Assembly (NCBI RefSeq): GCF_016863395.1
Contig: NZ_BOOU01000012.1
Location: 1 to 64,000 of the forward strand
Source of the DNA: Sphaerisporangium rufum
Lineage (GTDB): Bacteria; Actinomycetota; Actinomycetes; Streptosporangiales; Streptosporangiaceae
Direction: 5' to 3'
Length of the DNA: 64,000 bases
This document shows positions 47,599 to 57,266 of this stretch, one piece after another (position 1 is the stretch's first letter; each line of letters starts with the position of its first letter). A model generated the notes under the pieces. That model made no database searches, was not told the origin of the DNA, and worked only from the letters and a program-made list of their open reading frames with translations. The position numbers and the translations under genes are program-made.

Positions 47599-47630
47599 AC
47601 GCGGAAAGCTCGGCGTCTGAACGCGGAAAG
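47587..47630. repeat. 22-bp perfect tandem duplication across a stop codon
   Basis: CTCGGCGTCTGAACGCGGAA plus AG is present at 47587-47608 and again at 47609-47630 with no mismatch. The first copy holds the natural stop codon of the preceding gene, so the second copy is untranslated. Confidence 0.9.
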
Positions 47631-47661
47631 GCGGCCCGCGCGGATGGAGTCGCGGGCCGCC
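47630..47661. terminator. Bidirectional terminator hairpin
   Basis: Perfect 11-bp stem, 47630-47640 with 47651-47661, around a 10-base loop, between convergent genes. Confidence 0.7.
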
Positions 47662-47676
47662 CGGGGTCGGCGAGGG

Positions 47677-47979
47677 TCAGGTGACCCGGTTCATCTCGTT
47701 GTCCGGCCAGCCCGTGCCCGTGTCGTCCTTGGCGCCGCTCCACCCGTTGCGGTGCAGGAACGGCACCCGGTCGCCGAGGACACCGCCGATCTTCGTCTTG
47801 GTCACCTCGGCGGCCTTGGACGCCTGGGCGCCGGCCAGTCCGGCCGCCTGCTGCACCATCGGGCTGTCGGTCATCCGCTGGGCCGCCCGCTTGATCTGCT
47901 CGTACCGCTCGCGACCGGCCCGGCTGCCCAGCACGTAGCCCACGGCCATACCGGTGACGAACGTGAATTTGTATCGCAT
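47677..47979 (-). CDS. YtxH-like small membrane-associated protein
   Basis: 100 residues. The N-terminal segment MRYKFTFVTGMAVGYVLGSRAGRERYEQI is typical of YtxH-like proteins: one short membrane helix, then GSRAGRERYE and an amphipathic helix. The second half is hydrophilic with a VPFLHRNGW segment. Such proteins are stress-associated in Firmicutes; in actinobacteria the function is unknown. Confidence 0.7.
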   Translation of the reverse strand: MRYKFTFVTGMAVGYVLGSRAGRERYEQIKRAAQRMTDSPMVQQAAGLAGAQASKAAEVTKTKIGGVLGDRVPFLHRNGWSGAKDDTGTGWPDNEMNRVT

Positions 47980-48192
47980 CTACTACCTCCGGGTGCGGCT
48001 GCCATCCTGCTCTCGGCTTCCCCTACCCCTCTGGCGGCCGGTTATGGTCCTCCGGCGCGGCGAGTCACCTCGGCGGCTCGCGGTCCCGGACCGGCCCGGC
48101 GGATCGGGCGGAACACACACCCCTCGGAATGCGCTAATCTAGTTCCGCGCCGGACGGAAGGGCTTCAGCCCGGACCGCGCGGCGTGCAGCGA

Positions 48193-48265
48193 TCCCGTGT
48201 AGCTCAATCGGCAGAGCAGCCGGCTGTTAACCGGCAGGTTATAGGTTCGAGTCCTATCGCGGGAG
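48193..48265 (+). tRNA. tRNA-Asn(GTT)
   Basis: A 73-base cloverleaf. Acceptor stem 48193-48199 pairs with 48258-48264 (one G-T pair); the anticodon arm GCCGG/CCGGC (48219-48223 with 48231-48235) shows loop CTGTTAA with anticodon GTT at 48226-48228. The T arm GGTTCGAGTCC is standard. The 3' CCA is not encoded. A 9-10-bp hairpin terminator follows. Confidence 0.96.
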
Positions 48266-48275
48266 CCCGTCTCGG

Positions 48276-48303
48276 CGGCCTCGGGGGTTCCCTCCCGGGG
48301 CCG
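48276..48303 (+). terminator. Terminator after tRNA-Asn
   Basis: CGGCCTCGGG (48276-48285) pairs with CCCGGGGCCG (48294-48303) with one G-T pair, followed by TTT. Confidence 0.65.
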
Positions 48304-48438
48304 TTTCGCGTTTCCGGCGCGTGATTCCCGCCTCCCCGTGCCGTGCCGCCGCCCGTCCTCCCGGCCGCCCGGCGGGCGACGGGCGGCCGCCCATGGTGTA
48401 GAACAATATTCGGCAGGGTGGATCTCCCAGGAGGTGCG

Positions 48439-49215
48439 ATGTCCGATCTGGTGCTCTCGTCGGTGCGGGACGGCGTGCTCACGCTCACGTTCAACCGGCC
48501 GGAGCGGCTGAACGCGTGGATCGATCCGCTCGGCCGGCGCTACTTCGACCTGCTGGAGGAGGCCGAACGCGACCCGCAGGTGCGGGTCGTGGTGGTGACC
48601 GGCGCCGGCCGCGGGTTCTGCGCCGGCGCCGACTTCGCCGACCTCACCGCCCTGCAGGAGGGCAGCTACGACACCGAGCCGGACCGGCGGCCGGCCACCC
48701 ACCCGACGACGATCCGCAAGCCGCTCATCGCCGCGGTGAACGGCGCCTGCGCCGGCCTGGGCATGGTGCACGCCCTGATGTGCGACGTGGTCTTCACCGC
48801 GGCCGAGGCCAAGTGGACCACCGCCTTCGCCCGGCGCGGCCTGATCGCCGAGTACGGCCTGGCCTGGGTGCTGCCCAGGCTGGCCGGCCAGGCCCGCGCG
48901 ATGGAGCTGCTGCTGTCCGGCCGTACGTTCACCGGCGCCGAGGCCGGGGAGCTGGGGTTGGCGGCCCGGGTGGTGCCCGGCGAGCACCTGCTGGCGGAGA
49001 CCCTCGCCTACGCCCGGGAACTCGCCGTGCACAGCTCGCCGGCGTCGATGGCGGTGATCAAGCGGCAGGTGTGGGGGGATTGGGAGAGGTCGCTGGACGA
49101 TTCCGCGGCCGAGGCCGTCCGGCTGATGATGGAATCGTTCGGCCGCGCGGACTTCGCCGAGGGCGTAGCGAGCTTCCTGGAGCGGCGGCCACCTGCGTTC
49201 CCACCGCTGTTCTGA
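48439..49215 (+). CDS. Enoyl-CoA hydratase/isomerase family protein
   Basis: 258 residues, crotonase fold. Conserved segments: LTLTFNRPERLNAW, VVVVTGAGRGFCAGADFADL (oxyanion-hole loop), KPLIAAVNGACAGLGMVHAL (second oxyanion loop), and LAGQARAMELLLSGRTFTGA. A Glu in the AEYGLAWVLPRL segment may act as catalytic base, as in hydratases. It probably takes part in fatty-acid or aromatic acyl-CoA breakdown; the acyl substrate is unknown. ATG follows CCAGGAGG. Confidence 0.9.
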   Translation: MSDLVLSSVRDGVLTLTFNRPERLNAWIDPLGRRYFDLLEEAERDPQVRVVVVTGAGRGFCAGADFADLTALQEGSYDTEPDRRPATHPTTIRKPLIAAVNGACAGLGMVHALMCDVVFTAAEAKWTTAFARRGLIAEYGLAWVLPRLAGQARAMELLLSGRTFTGAEAGELGLAARVVPGEHLLAETLAYARELAVHSSPASMAVIKRQVWGDWERSLDDSAAEAVRLMMESFGRADFAEGVASFLERRPPAFPPLF

Positions 49216-49458
49216 GCGGCGGCCACCCGCCGTGCACCGGAAGTTCACCGGGGCGATGCCGCGTCGCGTTCGCCATCGGGGGGTTCCATGGTGTTGAATA
49301 GGGAGCGGTTGTAGTAGAAGTTCGTTACGTGTAGCAGCGCCTGCGGAGTTCTGAACAGCGGGCGCTTCGGCATGGGGAGACTCCAGCGGGCGGTCGCGAT
49401 ACAACCCGGGGCACCACGTCCGTGGTCCCTGTAGATCGCTTAGTAGGAGATCAGTTTT
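49216..49458 (+). promoter_or_regulatory. Long leader of the cold-shock gene
   Basis: The 240-base region before the cold-shock gene is less GC-rich than its surroundings, has no credible gene, and ends in TAGTAGGAGATCAG just before the ATG. Cold-shock genes often have long structured 5' leaders controlling translation at low temperature; that this one does so is inference. Confidence 0.45.
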
Positions 49459-49662
49459 ATGGCACAGGGCACCGTCAAGTGGTTCAACGCCGAGAAGGGC
49501 TTCGGTTTCATCGCCCCCGACGACGGTAGTGCGGACGTCTTCGTCCACTACTCCGCCATCGAGTCGAGCGGTTACCGCAGCCTGGAGGAGAACCAGCGCG
49601 TGGACTTCCAGACCACGCGTGGCCCGAAGGGCCCGCAGGCCGAGCAGGTCCGCCCGCTCTGA
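49459..49662 (+). CDS. Cold-shock domain protein (CspA family)
   Basis: 67 residues, exact family size. It starts [20 protein letters not shown] (RNP1 is KGFGFI) and has DVFVHYSAI (RNP2), then [13 protein letters not shown]. It is a nucleic-acid-binding beta barrel acting as RNA chaperone. The ribosome-binding site is GGAG 11 bases upstream. Two hairpins follow. Confidence 0.97.
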   Translation: MAQGTVKWFNAEKGFGFIAPDDGSADVFVHYSAIESSGYRSLEENQRVDFQTTRGPKGPQAEQVRPL

Positions 49663-49696
49663 AGCGGGTGAGCCCCGCGGCTTCGCGAGGCTCGTG

Positions 49697-49764
49697 ACGG
49701 CGGCTGACCGCCGCCGTACTCAAGGACGCGTCACCGGGCGGTCCACGCAACGCGTGGGCCGCCC
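49697..49764 (+). terminator. Two successive terminator hairpins after the cold-shock gene
   Basis: Stem 1 is 49697-49704 with 49710-49717 (8 bp, perfect). Stem 2 is 49736-49748 with 49752-49764 (13 bp with one G-T pair, 3-base loop). The second lies 26 bases before the next start codon, so it may also restrain readthrough into the STAS gene. Confidence 0.7.
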
Positions 49765-49789
49765 CCCGCGTCGATTGGAGGTCCTGACC

Positions 49790-50134
49790 ATGGACCTGAT
49801 CCTGACCGACCGCGCCGACTCCGTCTGGGGCCGGATCAGTGGCGACCTGGACATCTCGACATCCCCCTGCCTGCGCCGGCGCCTGGTCGCCGCGCTGGAG
49901 CCCCCGCGGGTCGGCCTGGTGCTCGACCTGTCGGAGGTCACCTTCATGGACGCCAGCGCCCTCGGCGCGCTGATGGCCGCACGGCAGCGCTCGCTCACCA
50001 TCGGCGGCGACGGCATCCGCCTGTCGGCCCCCTCCCGGCCGGTACTGCGGCTGCTGAACGCGGCCGGACTGCAGGACCGATTCCCCCCGATCATCATTCC
50101 CGCCCAGCGCGCCGCGGCCGAGCCCGCGACCTGA
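49790..50134 (+). CDS. STAS-domain anti-sigma factor antagonist
   Basis: 114 residues, one STAS domain. The phospho-site region reads VLDLSEVTFMDASALGALMA, where Ser is likely the phosphorylated residue as in SpoIIAA/RsbV proteins. These bind and free partner anti-sigma kinases. No kinase or sigma gene lies next to it. ATG follows TGGAGG. Sequence otherwise typical, with the N-terminal strand DLILTDRADSVWGRISGDLD. Confidence 0.85.
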   Translation: MDLILTDRADSVWGRISGDLDISTSPCLRRRLVAALEPPRVGLVLDLSEVTFMDASALGALMAARQRSLTIGGDGIRLSAPSRPVLRLLNAAGLQDRFPPIIIPAQRAAAEPAT

Positions 50135-50171
50135 CCCCCGGGGCCGGCGGCCTGGGCCCAGCGGCCCGGGG

Positions 50172-51308
50172 TCAGGCCAGGCGCCGGGCGCCGGGCGCCG
50201 GGGTGGCGGGCAGCAAGCGCGGCGCCGCCCAGCCCCGCTCCCGGTAGGACCGCTCGACCTCCTCGCGCACCGCGCCGGCCCGCTCGCCGGCCACCAGGGC
50301 GATCGCCGAGCCGCCGAACCCGCCGCCGGTCATCCGCGCGCCGCGCGCCCCGCCGCGCACCGCCGCCTCCACCGCCACGTCCAGCTCCGGGCAGGACACC
50401 TCGTAGTCGTCGCGCAGCGAGATGTGCGAGGCGTTGAGCAGCGGGCCGATCTCGCGCACCGCGCCGGCGCGCAGCAGGCCGATGAGCGCCTCCACCCGGT
50501 GGTTCTCGGTGACCACGTGCCGGACCCGCCGGCGCTCGTCGCCCGCCAGCCGGGACAGCGCACCCGAAAGGTCGGTGACGTCGCGCAGCGCGTCGACCCC
50601 CAGGCGCTTGGCGGCGCTCTCGCAGTCGCGCCGCCGGCGGGCGTACTGCCCGTCGGCCAGCTCGTGGTGGACGCCGGTGTCGATGATGAGCAGTTCCAGC
50701 CCCGCGGCGGCCAGGTCGAGCGGCACCGCCCGGGTGGCCAGGCTGCGGCAGTCCATGAACAGCGCGTGCCCCTCGCGGCTCAGCGCCGAGGCGGCCTGGT
50801 CCATGATGCCGCACGGCATGCCGACGAAGTCGTTCTCCGCCCGCTGGGCCAGCAGCGCCAGGTCGAGTCGGCCCAGGCCGAGACCGGCCAGTTCGTTCAG
50901 CGCGGCCGCCACCGACACCTCCAGGGCGGCGCTGGAGGACAGCCCGGCGCCCTGGGGGACGTCGCCGTCCACCACGATGTCGGCGCCGCGCACCGGGTGG
51001 CCGGCCTCGCGCATCGCCCACAACACCCCGGCCACGTACCGCGCCCAGCCCTCGGCGGCGGCCAGGTCGGCGAGCTCCACCGGCCGGCCGGCGTCCGCCC
51101 CGTCGCCGGCCTGCAGCGAGAGCAGCCGCAGCGTGTCGTCGCCGCGGGCGGCGACCGCGGCGGTCACCCCCCACGGCACCGCGAACGGCAGCACGAACCC
51201 GTCGTTGTAGTCGGTGTGCTCGCCGATCAGGTTGACCCGGCCGGGCGCGTGCCACACCCCCTCGGGGGCACGGCCGAAGGTGGCGCGGAAAGCCTCGGCA
51301 GCGCGCAT
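50172..51308 (-). CDS. Galactokinase
   Basis: 378 residues, full length. GHMP-kinase motifs: [20 protein letters not shown] (galactokinase signature), [13 protein letters not shown] (ATP loop), [12 protein letters not shown] with the catalytic Asp, and [14 protein letters not shown]. It phosphorylates galactose with ATP to galactose-1-phosphate in the Leloir pathway. No galT or galE is adjacent, so the pathway is split. The stop is close to and convergent with the STAS gene. Confidence 0.94.
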   Translation of the reverse strand: MRAAEAFRATFGRAPEGVWHAPGRVNLIGEHTDYNDGFVLPFAVPWGVTAAVAARGDDTLRLLSLQAGDGADAGRPVELADLAAAEGWARYVAGVLWAMREAGHPVRGADIVVDGDVPQGAGLSSSAALEVSVAAALNELAGLGLGRLDLALLAQRAENDFVGMPCGIMDQAASALSREGHALFMDCRSLATRAVPLDLAAAGLELLIIDTGVHHELADGQYARRRRDCESAAKRLGVDALRDVTDLSGALSRLAGDERRRVRHVVTENHRVEALIGLLRAGAVREIGPLLNASHISLRDDYEVSCPELDVAVEAAVRGGARGARMTGGGFGGSAIALVAGERAGAVREEVERSYRERGWAAPRLLPATPAPGARRLA

Positions 51309-51391
51309 GATGGCGATCTCCTCGTCTGCTCGGGGGTCGGCTCGTAGCCTACCGACGCCCGCCGGGCCGGCGGCATGGCAGGATCGCCGCT

Positions 51392-52402
51392 GTGGACGAC
51401 CCCGGCGAGACGCGGTCCCGGCCGGCCGCCGCGGGCCTGGCGCTCCGGCTGCCCACCCCGGTGACCGAGGTGCGCGACGAGCGGCTGCGCGGCGTGCGGC
51501 TCTTCCTCAAACGCGACGATCTGCTGCATCCGGAGCTGCCGGGCGGCAAGTGGCGCAAGCTGCGGCACAACCTGGCCGAGGCGGACCGCCAGGGCCATCA
51601 CACGCTGCTCACCTTCGGTGGGGCCTACTCCAACCACCTGCGGGCGGTGGCGGCGGCCGGCCACCACTTCGGGTTCGCCACCGTCGGGGTGGTCCGCGGC
51701 GAGCCGTACGAGCCGCTCAACCCCTCGCTGGCCTTCGCCGCCGCGCGGGGCATGCGGCTCACCTACCTGGACCGGGCGGCTTACCGGGCCAAGGACACCC
51801 CGGGGGTGCTGGCCGGGTTGCACGAGCGGTGGGGCGACTTCTACCTGCTGCCGGAGGGCGGCAGCAACGCCTGGGCGGTCCGCGGCTGCGCCGAACTGCC
51901 CGCCGAGCTGGACGCCCAGCTGGCCCCGGCCGGCGTCCCGGACCAGGCCGGCTTCGACGTGATCGCCTGTGCCTGCGGGACCGGCGGCACGCTGGCCGGG
52001 CTGGCCGCGGGCCTTGGGCCCGGGCGGCGGGCGCTGGGCTTCCCGGTGCTGAAGGGCGGCGCCTTCCTGGCCGGGGAGGTGCGGCGGCTGCAGGTGGCGG
52101 CGTACGGCGCGCCGGCCGGGGACTGGACGCTGGATCACCGCTTCCACTTCGGCGGGTACGCCCGGCGCACCCGCGAGCTGGACGACTTCACCGACGACTT
52201 CGCCGGGCGGCACGGCGTGCGGCTGGACCGGGTCTACGTGGCCAAGATGATGGCCGGCCTGTTCGCCCACGCCGCCCAGGGGTCGTTCCCGCCCGGCACC
52301 CGGGTCGTCGCCCTGGTCAGCGGGCCGGCGGCCGACCCCTCCTGGGACGGCCGGCCCCCGCCGCGCGGGCCGGCCGCCCGGCGGGCGAACCCGGTCGGCT
52401 AG
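51392..52402 (+). CDS. PLP-dependent ACC deaminase/D-cysteine desulfhydrase family enzyme
   Basis: 336 residues, fold-type II PLP enzyme. [20 protein letters not shown] carries the Schiff-base Lys and [18 protein letters not shown] the substrate-binding loop; [16 protein letters not shown] is the phosphate-binding Gly loop. Members act on 1-aminocyclopropane-1-carboxylate or D-cysteine; the specificity cannot be told. It starts with GTG at 51392, divergent from galK. The Pro/Arg-rich C-terminus is variable. Confidence 0.82.
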   Translation: MDDPGETRSRPAAAGLALRLPTPVTEVRDERLRGVRLFLKRDDLLHPELPGGKWRKLRHNLAEADRQGHHTLLTFGGAYSNHLRAVAAAGHHFGFATVGVVRGEPYEPLNPSLAFAAARGMRLTYLDRAAYRAKDTPGVLAGLHERWGDFYLLPEGGSNAWAVRGCAELPAELDAQLAPAGVPDQAGFDVIACACGTGGTLAGLAAGLGPGRRALGFPVLKGGAFLAGEVRRLQVAAYGAPAGDWTLDHRFHFGGYARRTRELDDFTDDFAGRHGVRLDRVYVAKMMAGLFAHAAQGSFPPGTRVVALVSGPAADPSWDGRPPPRGPAARRANPVG

Positions 52403-52488
52403 GCTCCACCGCGCAAGCCACGAAACACTCCGCAGAGCACTCTCGCGCGGGTCGGCCGCCGGGCCGGCCGGGAAAGGCGGGTGGGGCC

Positions 52489-53337
52489 GTGCCGGATCGG
52501 CGCGTGCTGTTCGTCCATGCACATCCGGACGACGAGACGATCGGCACCGGCGCGACCATGGCCAGGTACGCGGCCGAAGGCGCGCACGTCTGCCTGGTCA
52601 CCTGCACGCTGGGGGAGGAGGGCGAGGTCATCCCGCCCGAGCTGCGGCACCTGGCCGCCGACCGGGAGGACCGGCTCGGCGCGCACCGGGCCGGCGAGCT
52701 GCGGCGGGCCTGCGCGGCGCTGGGCGTGAGCGACCAGCGGTTCCTCGGCGGGGCCGGCCGCTGGCGCGACTCGGGCATGATGGGCGCGCCGTCCAACGAC
52801 CGTCCGGAGTGCTTCTGGCAGGCCGACCTCGACGAGGCGGCCGCCGAGCTGGTGTCGGTGGTCCGCGAGGTCCGGCCGCAGGTCATCGTCACCTACGACG
52901 ACAACGGCTACTACGGTCACCCCGACCACATCCAGGCGCACCGGGTGGCCTGGCGGGCGTTCGAGCGGGCGGGCGACCCGGCGTTCGGCGCCGGCGAGCC
53001 GTGGGCGCCGTCCCGTTTCTACGCCACCGCGATGCCGCTGTCGGTGCTGGCCGGCGCGGTGGGCACCGGGCCGTTCCGGCAGGTGACCTCGGTGGCCGAG
53101 TTCGGGTTCGGGGTGCCGGACGAGCAGGTGACCACCCGGGTCGACGCGGCGGGGCACCTGGCGGCGAAGGTGGCGGCGCTGCGGGCGCACCACACCCAGA
53201 TCAGCGTGGCCGGCGGCCATTTCGCGCTGTCCAACGACGTCGGGCAGCCGGTGCTCGGGGCGGAGTACTACACCCGACTGGCCGGCGACCCCGGGCCGGC
53301 CGGCGCGGACGGCCGGGAGGCGGGCCTGTTCGGCTGA
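52489..53337 (+). CDS. Mycothiol deacetylase MshB (LmbE/PIG-L family)
   Basis: 282 residues. Zinc motif [20 protein letters not shown] and the second ligand in [15 protein letters not shown]-like [20 protein letters not shown] and [20 protein letters not shown] match MshB, which deacetylates GlcNAc-inositol in mycothiol biosynthesis. The paralogue Mca (mycothiol conjugate amidase) is a less likely reading. GTG at 52489 follows a GGAAAGG sequence. It begins 86 bases after the PLP enzyme gene on the same strand. Confidence 0.86.
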   Translation: MPDRRVLFVHAHPDDETIGTGATMARYAAEGAHVCLVTCTLGEEGEVIPPELRHLAADREDRLGAHRAGELRRACAALGVSDQRFLGGAGRWRDSGMMGAPSNDRPECFWQADLDEAAAELVSVVREVRPQVIVTYDDNGYYGHPDHIQAHRVAWRAFERAGDPAFGAGEPWAPSRFYATAMPLSVLAGAVGTGPFRQVTSVAEFGFGVPDEQVTTRVDAAGHLAAKVAALRAHHTQISVAGGHFALSNDVGQPVLGAEYYTRLAGDPGPAGADGREAGLFG

Positions 53338-53391
53338 CCCGCCATACCGGGACGGCGGTGGGTGGTGGTCCCGCCGCCCCGGCCGCGCGGG

Positions 53392-53679
53392 TCAGGCGGT
53401 CTGCTCCTCCACGTGGAAGGAGATGCCGCCCTGGTCGTCCACGTCGGCGTGCAGGGACTTGTCGTCCAGCACGGTCGCGGCGACCGGGTCGAGGAAGACC
53501 TTGGCCCCCTCGCTCTCCACGACCTGGTCGGTGCTCTGCGGCCCGTCGGCGACCGAGAGCATCAGCGATCCGGCGTCCTCGCCGTGCGACGAGATCCGGA
53601 TGCCCTTGTCGGCCTCCTCGCCGGACCTGGTGTTGAGATCACGGATCACCTTGGCGGCGGTGTCTGTCAGCGTCAGCAT
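53392..53679 (-). CDS. HesB/IscA-like protein without cysteines
   Basis: 95 residues. The fold pattern of HesB/IscA scaffold proteins is seen (LTLTDTAAKVIRDLNTR, GIRISSHGE, AKVFLDPVAATVLDD), but all Fe-S ligand cysteines are absent; the protein contains no Cys at all. Such cysteine-free HesB-like proteins occur in actinobacteria and probably have another role. It is monocistronic and convergent with mshB. Confidence 0.8.
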   Translation of the reverse strand: MLTLTDTAAKVIRDLNTRSGEEADKGIRISSHGEDAGSLMLSVADGPQSTDQVVESEGAKVFLDPVAATVLDDKSLHADVDDQGGISFHVEEQTA

Positions 53680-53808
53680 TACTTGCTCCCTCGCCGGGGT
53701 GGTTTGTCGGATCAGTGACGCCTTTGCCGCTTAGAGAGCATATAAACCGTATGTCGGGATTATTGGCGGCGAATCTTCCTGATCGGCCCGGCCCGCGCGC
53801 GCGGCGGC

Positions 53809-54279
53809 CTAGCGGGCCGCGGTGACGGTGAAGGTCACCGTGGCCGCCGAGCCGCCGTGCGTCGCGTCGCCGCCGTAGGCGACCCGCACGTGATGGACCG
53901 CCAGCCCGGGGTGCCCGATCATGAACGCCGCGTTGCCGTGCACCACCGGTGCCGCGCCGAGCAGGGTGCCGAACTCGGTGAACGTCACCTCCCCGGCGGC
54001 GTCCCGCGCCGCCACCCCGGGCCGCCGCAGTTCGGCGATCCGCACCTGGACGGTCACCGGGCCGCCGGCCGGCACCGGATCGGGCTCGGCGGTGGCCGTC
54101 AGCACCGTCGGGATCAACGGGACCCCGGAGACGTCGAGTACTCCGGGGACGGGTTCGGCGGTGGCCGCGGCGGCCGGCGGGACGGCCGGTATGGCGATCA
54201 TCACGCCCGCCGCGAGCACCGCCGGCAGCCGGTGGCGGCGGGCGGGCCGGCGGGCGGCGTGGAATCGGTCGGTCAGCAT
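53809..54279 (-). CDS. Secreted Ig-like domain protein
   Basis: 156 residues. A signal peptide (HRLPAVLAAGVMIAIPAV...AAA) and a beta-rich domain resembling bacterial Ig-like repeats: LTATAEPDPVPAGGPVTVQV, AAGEVTFTEFGTLLGAAPV, VHHVRVAYGGDATHGGS and a final TVTFTVTAAR. Only one Ig-like unit is present. Such units usually come in series in adhesins; a lone one suggests a small wall-associated protein. Confidence 0.7.
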   Translation of the reverse strand: MLTDRFHAARRPARRHRLPAVLAAGVMIAIPAVPPAAAATAEPVPGVLDVSGVPLIPTVLTATAEPDPVPAGGPVTVQVRIAELRRPGVAARDAAGEVTFTEFGTLLGAAPVVHGNAAFMIGHPGLAVHHVRVAYGGDATHGGSAATVTFTVTAAR

Positions 54280-54509
54280 GTCATCCTCGCGAAGGTCCTC
54301 GAAGGTGCCGCGGCCGGCGGCAGGACGGTGGGCGGCCAGACCCGCCGGATACCCGCCCTACCGGGCCGCCACGCCACGCTTGATCTCCCCTTGGGCGGGT
54401 GGTGATCAAGGCTGGACCGGCCCGCCGGCCTCGGCCGTCCAGGGCCGGGGCCGGCGGACGCCGCCGCGTCGCCGGCCGCGCTCCGGCCGGCGGGCCGGCC
54501 GGGAGCGCG

Positions 54510-57194
54510 TCAGGACCTGACGAAGACCGCGACCGTCCGGGCCGGGACGGTCAGCGCGCCGGTCGCGGCGTCGAAGGCGGACCGCCGGACGACCGGATCG
54601 GCCGAGGCGGCCTGCACCGGGTGCAGGGCGACCGCGGCGCCGCGCAGCCCGGGCAGCACCGGCGCCTGCGCCTGCGGCGTCGCGTTGAACACCACGGTGA
54701 TCGATTTCCAGCGCGGATCCAGGCCGGTGGTGTCCAGGTGCATGGTGATGACGCCGGGGACCTCGCCGGCCACCGGGAACGACAGCCGCCGCCGCACCTC
54801 GGCGGCCGACCCCAGGCCGAAGCCCGGCGAGGAGGCGCGGATCTTCAGCAGCTCCCCGGTCCCCGCCCGGGCCGCGCCGATCGCCGCGCAGTCCGGGCGC
54901 AGCGCCGGATCGGCCAGCAGCGGCCGCGCGTACGGCCACTTGTCCTCGTTGTCGGCCCGCGGCGGCAGGCCGCCCCCGAAGCCGTTGCCCGCCGCGCAGT
55001 CCCACAGCAGGCGGTTGAACCAGTCGCCGGAGTCGTAGGAGTTGCGGTCCAGCGACTTGGAACGCAGCCGCTCGCTGCCGGCGTGCAGGAAGGCGGTGCC
55101 CTGCGACAGGATCGCCGTCGCCAGCGAGAGCGTCTGCATGCGCACCCGGTCGGCCATCGGCGTCGCCGGCGGCAGCTTGTAGGCCAGCGCGTCGAACAGC
55201 GTCTCGTTGTCGTGCGCGTCCACGTAGGTGACCGCCTCGCCGGGCGCGGCGGTGTAGCCGGCCGGCGCGCCGTTGTAGTCGACCTCCCCGCCGGTCACCT
55301 CGCGGCCCGAGGAGGCGGTGAACCGGTACTCGCGCAGGTTGCCGGCCAGCCCCACCTTGATCAGGTCGTGGTAGTGCAGCAGCCGGGCCCGCCGCTGCTC
55401 GTCGGTGCCGTTGGCCGGGGAGTCGTTCGGCGCGCCCGCCAGCCCGGAGCCCAGGCCCTGGACCCGCGGGTCGGCGTCGAACGGGGTGCCGCCGCGAACC
55501 GCGTCGCGCAGCCGGTCGTTGAAGGTGCCGACGCCGGTGCCCGCCATGTTCGCCTGGGTGGCCTGCACGAACCGGGCGCCGTCCGCGACCTCGCCGAAGT
55601 TCCAGCCCTCCCCGTACAGCACGATCGACCGGCCGTCCACGCCGTCACGCGCCGGCGTCAGCGCGTCGAGCGCCGCGCGCACCGCCAGGATGTTCGCCTT
55701 CGGGTGGTGGCCCATCAGGTCGAACCGGAAGCCGTCCACCTTGTACTCCCGGGCCCAGGTCACCACCGAGTCGACGACCAGCCGGCCCATCATTGCGTGC
55801 TCGGGCGCGGTGTTGGCGCAGCAGGTGGAGGTGGCCACCGACCCGTCGTCCAGCAGCCGGTGGTAGTACCCGGGCACCAGCCGGTCCAGCACCGACCGGG
55901 GGTCCTGCCCGGCGGCCAGGGTGTGGTTGTAGACCACGTCCATCACCACCCGCAGCCCGGCCCGGTTCAGCCCGGCCACCATGGCGCGGAAGTCGCGGAT
56001 CCGGCCCGGCCCGTCCGGGTCGGCGGTGTAGGACCCCTCCGGCACGGTGTAGTGCACCGGGTCGTAGCCCCAGTTGAAGGAGTCCTTCGCCGCGGTCGCC
56101 GCCACGCACTGCTGCTGCCGCTCGGAGTCGGGCGGCAGCGCGGCCAGGTCGCAGTCCGGCTCGGTGCGGCCGGCCCGGCGCTCCGGCACGCTGCCGAAGT
56201 CGAACGCCGGCAGCAGGTGGACGTGGGTCAGCCCGTCGGCGGCCATCGAGCGCAGCTCCTTCATCCCGGCCGAGTCGCCGGTGAAGGCCGCGTACGTGCC
56301 GCGCTCGGCGGCCGGTACGGTGGCGTCGGCGGCCGAGAAGTCGCGCACGTGCAACTCGTAGATCGAGGCGCGGTGCTGCGGTACGGCGGCCGGCTTGCGC
56401 AGCGCGTCCCACCCGGCCGGGCGCAGCGACCGGCCGGCCAGGTCCACCAGCCGGCTGCGGGCGCCGTCGGCGGCCAGCGCCACGCTGTAGGGGTCGGTCA
56501 CCTCGTTGGTGACCACCTTCTGGGCGGCGGGCGCGTACACGGTGACCAGGAAGGTGTAGTAACGGTCCCGCCAGGACGGCGTGCCGCGCGCCGACCACAC
56601 GCCGGTGGCGTCGTCCCGCCGCATCTCGTGCACGGTCCGGCCGCCGCCGGCCGGGTCGCGGTACAGGGCCAGCTCGACCTTCGCCGCGGTGGGCGCCCAC
56701 ACCGCGAGCGACGGCACCGCCCCCCGCCAGGCCGGGCCGAGCGGCGCCCGGGCCGCCGCCGCGTACAGGTCGTCCAGCACGCCGGGGACCTGCACGCCGG
56801 TCGCGGCCAGCAGCGCGCCGGACGCGGACCGCTCGACCGCCACCACCTGGCCGCGCAGCGCGTCGCGCACCCGGCCGGCGTCCCGCGGGTCCACCTTCAG
56901 CGCGGCATACCCGGAAAGGTGCGGCCATCTCGCCCGCTGCGCGGCGCTCAACCCGGCCGGGTCGGGGACCAGGCGGATGATCCGCAGGTCGCCGGTCAGC
57001 TCGCCGCCGGCGTAGGCGATGTCCCCGGCCCGGGAGTAGGCCAGCGCGTAGGCGGTCGCGGCGGACGGGGTGACCTGCCAGGCGACGGTGTCCCGGTCGA
57101 TCCAGTGCGCCCGCGCCTTGGCCAGGTCGGCGTCCGCGCCGCGGGCCGCCGGCTGCGGCAGCAGCTCGCCGGGCACCCCGGCCAGCCGCCACAC
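54510..57194 (-). CDS. 5'-truncated pullulanase (GH13)
   Basis: 894 residues from a GTG at 57194. It has the pullulanase type I parts: PUD remnant, CBM48-like region, GH13 barrel with VVMDVVYNHT, DGFRFDLMGHHP (nucleophile), VLYGEGWNFG (acid/base Glu) and YVDAHDNETL, then the C-terminal beta domain. These debranch alpha-1,6 links of pullulan, starch and glycogen. The beginning is missing: coding sequence matching the end of the PUD domain (IIRDGGEQDLPADQ) continues upstream in frame to about 57266, then similarity stops, and no signal peptide is present. The protein may be secretion-defective. Confidence 0.82.
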   Translation of the reverse strand: MWRLAGVPGELLPQPAARGADADLAKARAHWIDRDTVAWQVTPSAATAYALAYSRAGDIAYAGGELTGDLRIIRLVPDPAGLSAAQRARWPHLSGYAALKVDPRDAGRVRDALRGQVVAVERSASGALLAATGVQVPGVLDDLYAAAARAPLGPAWRGAVPSLAVWAPTAAKVELALYRDPAGGGRTVHEMRRDDATGVWSARGTPSWRDRYYTFLVTVYAPAAQKVVTNEVTDPYSVALAADGARSRLVDLAGRSLRPAGWDALRKPAAVPQHRASIYELHVRDFSAADATVPAAERGTYAAFTGDSAGMKELRSMAADGLTHVHLLPAFDFGSVPERRAGRTEPDCDLAALPPDSERQQQCVAATAAKDSFNWGYDPVHYTVPEGSYTADPDGPGRIRDFRAMVAGLNRAGLRVVMDVVYNHTLAAGQDPRSVLDRLVPGYYHRLLDDGSVATSTCCANTAPEHAMMGRLVVDSVVTWAREYKVDGFRFDLMGHHPKANILAVRAALDALTPARDGVDGRSIVLYGEGWNFGEVADGARFVQATQANMAGTGVGTFNDRLRDAVRGGTPFDADPRVQGLGSGLAGAPNDSPANGTDEQRRARLLHYHDLIKVGLAGNLREYRFTASSGREVTGGEVDYNGAPAGYTAAPGEAVTYVDAHDNETLFDALAYKLPPATPMADRVRMQTLSLATAILSQGTAFLHAGSERLRSKSLDRNSYDSGDWFNRLLWDCAAGNGFGGGLPPRADNEDKWPYARPLLADPALRPDCAAIGAARAGTGELLKIRASSPGFGLGSAAEVRRRLSFPVAGEVPGVITMHLDTTGLDPRWKSITVVFNATPQAQAPVLPGLRGAAVALHPVQAASADPVVRRSAFDAATGALTVPARTVAVFVRS

Positions 57195-57266
57195 CTCGCC
57201 GCCGGTCGCGGCCAGGTCCAGCGCCTGGTCGGCCGGCAGGTCCTGCTCGCCCCCGTCGCGGATGAT

